Shown: piece by piece, positions 7,901 through 9,348 of the stretch
How positions within the stretch are numbered: the first letter of the stretch is position 1
Layout: every line of letters begins with the position of its first letter
From: Limisphaerales bacterium
GTDB lineage: Bacteria; Verrucomicrobiota; Verrucomicrobiia; Limisphaerales; UBA11358
Direction: 5' to 3'
Length of the DNA: 9,348 bases
NCBI GenBank assembly: GCA_027451565.1
Contig: DAIDJC010000119.1
Coordinates: 1-9,348, forward strand
The notes under the pieces: model-generated
The model's database searches: none
What the model saw: only the letters and a program-made list of their open reading frames with translations
Told to the model about the DNA's origin: nothing
Translations under genes and position numbers: made by a program

Positions 7901-7999
7901 CAGGATGCGCCCACCTGTCCCAACTGCGGCAATGTGGTGGTGCGCAATGGCGCTTGCTATAAATGCTTGAATTGCGGTGAGAGCCTTGGCTGTTCCTGA
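4913..7999 (+). CDS. nrdJ: Adenosylcobalamin-dependent (class II) ribonucleotide reductase
   Basis: NrdJ reduces ribonucleotides to deoxyribonucleotides for DNA synthesis, using adenosylcobalamin to make the thiyl radical, so it works with or without oxygen. In this 1028-residue chain the catalytic barrel shows Cys208 (in GSACF), N412-P413-C414-S415-E416 and Cys425 (in NTACNLASLNL). The 11-residue spacing from Cys414 to Cys425 equals that between the radical and disulfide cysteines in Thermotoga NrdJ. By that match Cys414 carries the radical and Cys208/Cys425 form the redox pair. The substrate-site loop APTGT is at 609-613. After the barrel a short coiled-coil-like stretch (791-811) and a conserved C-terminal domain (about 825-935) lead to a zinc-ribbon-like tail with Cys1002, 1005, 1015, 1018, 1021 and 1027. 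That tail probably relays reducing equivalents from thioredoxin. The first 45 residues are basic and poorly conserved in look, so the ATG at 4913 is likely but not certain. The enzyme implies B12 uptake or synthesis elsewhere. Confidence 0.97.
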   Translation: MIHAREEVSSAPSKPISRRAGHLPVKRDKKTVKSKLEAGSSHLAVERVFSDAKVKPFDQIEWDLRTAEITDDAGKVIFKQEKVEVPKSWSVLATKVVVSKYFYGEQNTSEREVSVRQLIHRIARTIADWGVADGYFDSASGEIFYDELTWLCLNQYGAFNSPVWFNVGLYHQYGIGKNSGRGNWFYNRQKGEAERASTQYEYPQGSACFIQSVKDNMEDIMHLAYSEAMLFKYGSGTGTDLTPIRSSREKLSGGGRPSGPMSFLKVYDQVANVVKSGGKTRRAAKMNTLRDWHGDIEEFIDAKQKEEKKAWALIEQGYDGSYNGDAYGSVMYQNENLSVRASDEFMQAAVEGREWWTRTVTGDRPLEKKQASRLLDKIAEGTHICGDPGIQYDGAIQKWHTCKGTEPIHSTNPCSEYVFVNNTACNLASLNLMKFKREDGVFDIQRFKAAVRIFITAQEILVDNASYPTKDIAENSHIFRTLGLGYANLGSLCMSYGLPYDSDEGRALAGSITSIMTGHAYTQSAEIASKMGAFAGYRDARCAGVPKPVMRDNVKSMMDVIRIHRDAVEGIQPSREFNYLKEEARKCWDAAILHGDQSGYRNAQVTVLAPTGTIAFLMDCDTTGIEPDIALVKYKLLAGGGMLKIVNRGVPDALRRLGYSEAEITRIVAHIEKFDTIEDVEEGGQKVSAGLKPEHLPVFDCAFKPARGKRSIGYMAHLKMMAAAQPFISGAISKTVNMPNESTVAEIRDTYVKAWQMGLKCVAIYRDGSKRSQPLNTKKTNDGAAKSSSETATLEHRLQELQGEVDRLRADSGKPLRRRLSDTRHALTHKFDIAGHEGYLTVGLFEDGQPGELFITMAKEGSTIGGLMDSIGTLTSMAFQYGVPLDALVRKFAHQRFEPSGFTKNAEIRNASSITDYVFRWLAIQFVPGYREGIQAARSQPELVMPGLIEEMKKHVNRPVPELPIAEDTDLLSRESGAGGRRQDHANRLTQMITNQQDAPTCPNCGNVVVRNGACYKCLNCGESLGCS

Positions 8000-8016
8000 G
8001 CGTGTCTTTCCCTCCG

Positions 8017-8056
8017 GCCGCTGCCGCTTCCTTGATTTCTAGGAAACGGCGGCGGC
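8017..8056 (+). terminator. Strong GC-rich hairpin 18 bp after nrdJ
   Basis: GCCGCTGCCG (8017-8026) pairs with CGGCGGCGGC (8047-8056) with one G-U pair. After a single C-A mismatch the stem continues as TTCCT/AGGAA (8028-8032, 8041-8045) around an 8-nt loop. In all, 15 of 16 positions pair. No T-run follows, so this is not a classic intrinsic terminator. It could end transcription weakly or protect the nrdJ mRNA 3' end. Confidence 0.5.
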
Positions 8057-8161
8057 TTGGATGGCAGGGCCCAAGGTGGGTGGGGATTCCATTCCAGCGC
8101 TTTTGCCATTCCCCCCGGTTTTTATTTGCCTTCGGGCATGGCCTGTGGAAGTGTATGAGTC

Positions 8162-8707
8162 ATGAGACGCTCCTTAGTCCAATCTTCATTGCTTCACACC
8201 CTGCTGGCTATCACTGTCATGATTTCCCTGTTTTCATTTAAAGCGCGGGCTGACATGCCCAAAGTCGGGGACCCGGCCCCTCTTTTCAGCGCCATGGATC
8301 AAAATGGCACCAACTTCAACCTCTCTGACTTGATCGGCAAAAAAAATGTGCTGCTCTATTTTTATCCAAAGGATTTCACCGGTGGCTGCACCAAGGAAGC
8401 CTGCGGCTTGCGCGATCGCATGGGTGATCTTCAGGCTGCCAACGTGGCGGTGGTGGGCGTAAGCCATGATGACGTGGACAGCCACAAACGTTTCGCTGAA
8501 AAATACAATCTCGACTTCACCCTTCTCGCGGATCCCCAAAACAAGATCATTTCCTTGTATGACGTCAAAATGCCCATGATATCAATGTCCAAACGGGTCA
8601 GTTTCCTCATTGGCTTGAATGGGAAAATCGTTCATGTGACGGATGCCATGAACCCAAAGATTCATTTTGATGAAATGAAGGCAGCTATTGACGGGCTGAA
8701 ACCCTGA
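8162..8707 (+). CDS. Bcp/PrxQ-type peroxiredoxin, probably exported
   Basis: This 181-residue AhpC/TSA-fold peroxiredoxin reduces hydrogen peroxide and organic peroxides with a thiol. The active site FTGGC places the catalytic Thr at 73 and the peroxidatic Cys at 76. Cys81, five residues on, is the resolving cysteine of the atypical 2-Cys Bcp/PrxQ group, and Arg145 is in the expected place downstream. The mature fold begins at PKVGDPAP (33-40). The first 30 residues form a basic start, a hydrophobic helix (about 10-24) and an ARA motif before Asp31, which reads as a Sec signal peptide, so the protein probably acts in the periplasm. If translation instead began at the internal ATG at 8255, a normal cytoplasmic Bcp of 150 residues would result. 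A GGAAG ten bases upstream of ATG 8162 supports the longer form. It follows nrdJ by 162 bp with a strong hairpin between, so it is probably a separate unit. Confidence 0.92.
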   Translation: MRRSLVQSSLLHTLLAITVMISLFSFKARADMPKVGDPAPLFSAMDQNGTNFNLSDLIGKKNVLLYFYPKDFTGGCTKEACGLRDRMGDLQAANVAVVGVSHDDVDSHKRFAEKYNLDFTLLADPQNKIISLYDVKMPMISMSKRVSFLIGLNGKIVHVTDAMNPKIHFDEMKAAIDGLKP

Positions 8708-8835
8708 CAGTCCCAACGCAGTTCCGACGCTCTGCGCCAAAAACCATCTTCCATTCTAAGCTGCGGCGGAAAGCCCCTCGTTGTGTTGCCATCTGCCCCG
8801 GCAAAAGGACGTATCAGGGATCCATGCGTGTCGGG

Positions 8836-8856
8836 GGGATGGTTTCAGACCATTCC
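8836..8856 (+). other. Hairpin followed by A-rich segment upstream of queE
   Basis: GGGATGGT (8836-8843) pairs with ACCATTCC (8849-8856), eight pairs including one G-U, around a TTCAG loop. An A-rich segment (ATAAAAAA, 8863-8870) follows, and the queE start lies about 55 bp downstream. Its role is unknown; it could be a leader element or the end of an upstream transcript. It lacks the loop sequence of a preQ1-I riboswitch. Confidence 0.3.
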
Positions 8857-8912
8857 GGGCGGATAAAAAAGATCGAATTTTCATCTCGCTATCATAGATT
8901 AGGGCGATGTCC

Positions 8913-9348
8913 ATGAATTTGGTCGTAAATGAAATTTATCTGAGTCTTCAGGGGGAGAGCACCTTTGCAGGTTTGCCATGCATTTTTATCCGGCTGACAG
9001 GGTGTGATTTGCGTTGTTCTTACTGTGACACGGCTTATGCCTTCACCGAGGGACAGCGGCAATCGGTGGACAGCATTTTGGAACGGGTGGGGGACTTGGC
9101 ACGCCCGTATCGAGTCGTTGAAAAACCGGGGACAGAAGGGATTTTGCCCTTGGTGGAACTTACCGGCGGCGAACCTTTGCTCCAGCCAAATGTGCTGCCG
9201 CTAATGAGTCAATTATGCAATTTGGGAAACACCGTGTTGATTGAAACCAGCGGTGCCCATGACATTTCCAAGATTGATCCCAGGGTCCGGAGGATCATGG
9301 ATTTCAAATGTCCGGGTAGCGGCGAGGAGCGCCGGAACCTTTTTAACA
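8913..9348 (+). CDS. queE: 7-carboxy-7-deazaguanine synthase QueE (5' part, truncated by window end)
   Basis: QueE is a radical SAM enzyme that contracts 6-carboxy-tetrahydropterin to 7-carboxy-7-deazaguanine, the committing step toward preQ0, preQ1 and queuosine. The 145 complete codons seen here run off the right edge; the family is usually 200-240 residues. The N-terminal NEIYLSLQGES (6-16) matches the typical NEIF-SLQGEG. The 4Fe-4S ligands are C31, C35 and C38 in CDLRCSYC, the QueE form CxxxCxxC, followed by D39-T40. TGGEPLLQ (84-91), IETSG (110-114) and DFKCPGSGE (130-138) are further family signatures for SAM and substrate binding. Start: AGGG at 8901-8904 lies eight bases before ATG 8913, a good distance, but only two before ATG 8907, which would add Met-Ser. 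I prefer 8913; the longer form is possible. The other queuosine genes are not in the window. Confidence 0.93.
   Translation, partial: MNLVVNEIYLSLQGESTFAGLPCIFIRLTGCDLRCSYCDTAYAFTEGQRQSVDSILERVGDLARPYRVVEKPGTEGILPLVELTGGEPLLQPNVLPLMSQLCNLGNTVLIETSGAHDISKIDPRVRRIMDFKCPGSGEERRNLFN

Noticed and set aside
8002..8241. Frame of 79 codons between nrdJ and the peroxiredoxin
   Set aside because: It runs through the GC-rich hairpin and overlaps the signal peptide of the peroxiredoxin in another frame; no domain.

Overview
The window is an ordinary stretch of bacterial chromosome with moderate GC. Most genes are conserved housekeeping or metabolic ones, and most lack a clear Shine-Dalgarno sequence. 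Ribosome assembly GTPase Der, a roughly 1000-residue class II (B12-dependent) ribonucleotide reductase, a polyprenol-phosphate mannosyltransferase-like GT2 enzyme and queuosine synthesis, together with poor Shine-Dalgarno use, would suit a Gram-negative of the PVC group such as Verrucomicrobiota. That placement is inference from general feel; no marker here proves it.

Layout: positions 1-69 hold the last codons of an unidentified plus-strand gene. After about 220 bp without a recognisable gene comes tRNA-Leu(UAA) at 291-378. Two minus-strand genes follow, read right to left as one likely transcription unit: a GT2 glycosyltransferase (1840 to 1106) and an NADPH-dependent FMN reductase-family flavoprotein (1018 to 479). 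A 216-bp divergent intergenic region separates them from a plus-strand pair: a two-helix membrane protein with TPR repeats (2057-2830) and, 63 bp later, der (2894-4504). A long AT-rich noncoding region (4505-4912) leads into nrdJ (4913-7999). Then come a strong GC-rich hairpin (8017-8056), a probably exported Bcp-type peroxiredoxin (8162-8707), a 200-bp gap, and the 5' part of queE, which runs off the right end.

The genes do not form one pathway. The GT2/flavoprotein pair and the TPR/der pair look like two short, divergently arranged units; nrdJ, the peroxiredoxin and queE look like separate units in the same direction. I see no insertion sequence, CRISPR array, phage gene or toxin-antitoxin pair, and no clear case of an undescribed multi-gene system. 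The most interesting non-coding signal is the nrdJ leader, which carries four successive stem-loops and a possible loop-loop contact just before the start codon. It may be a cis-regulatory RNA, but only comparative or experimental data could show that.
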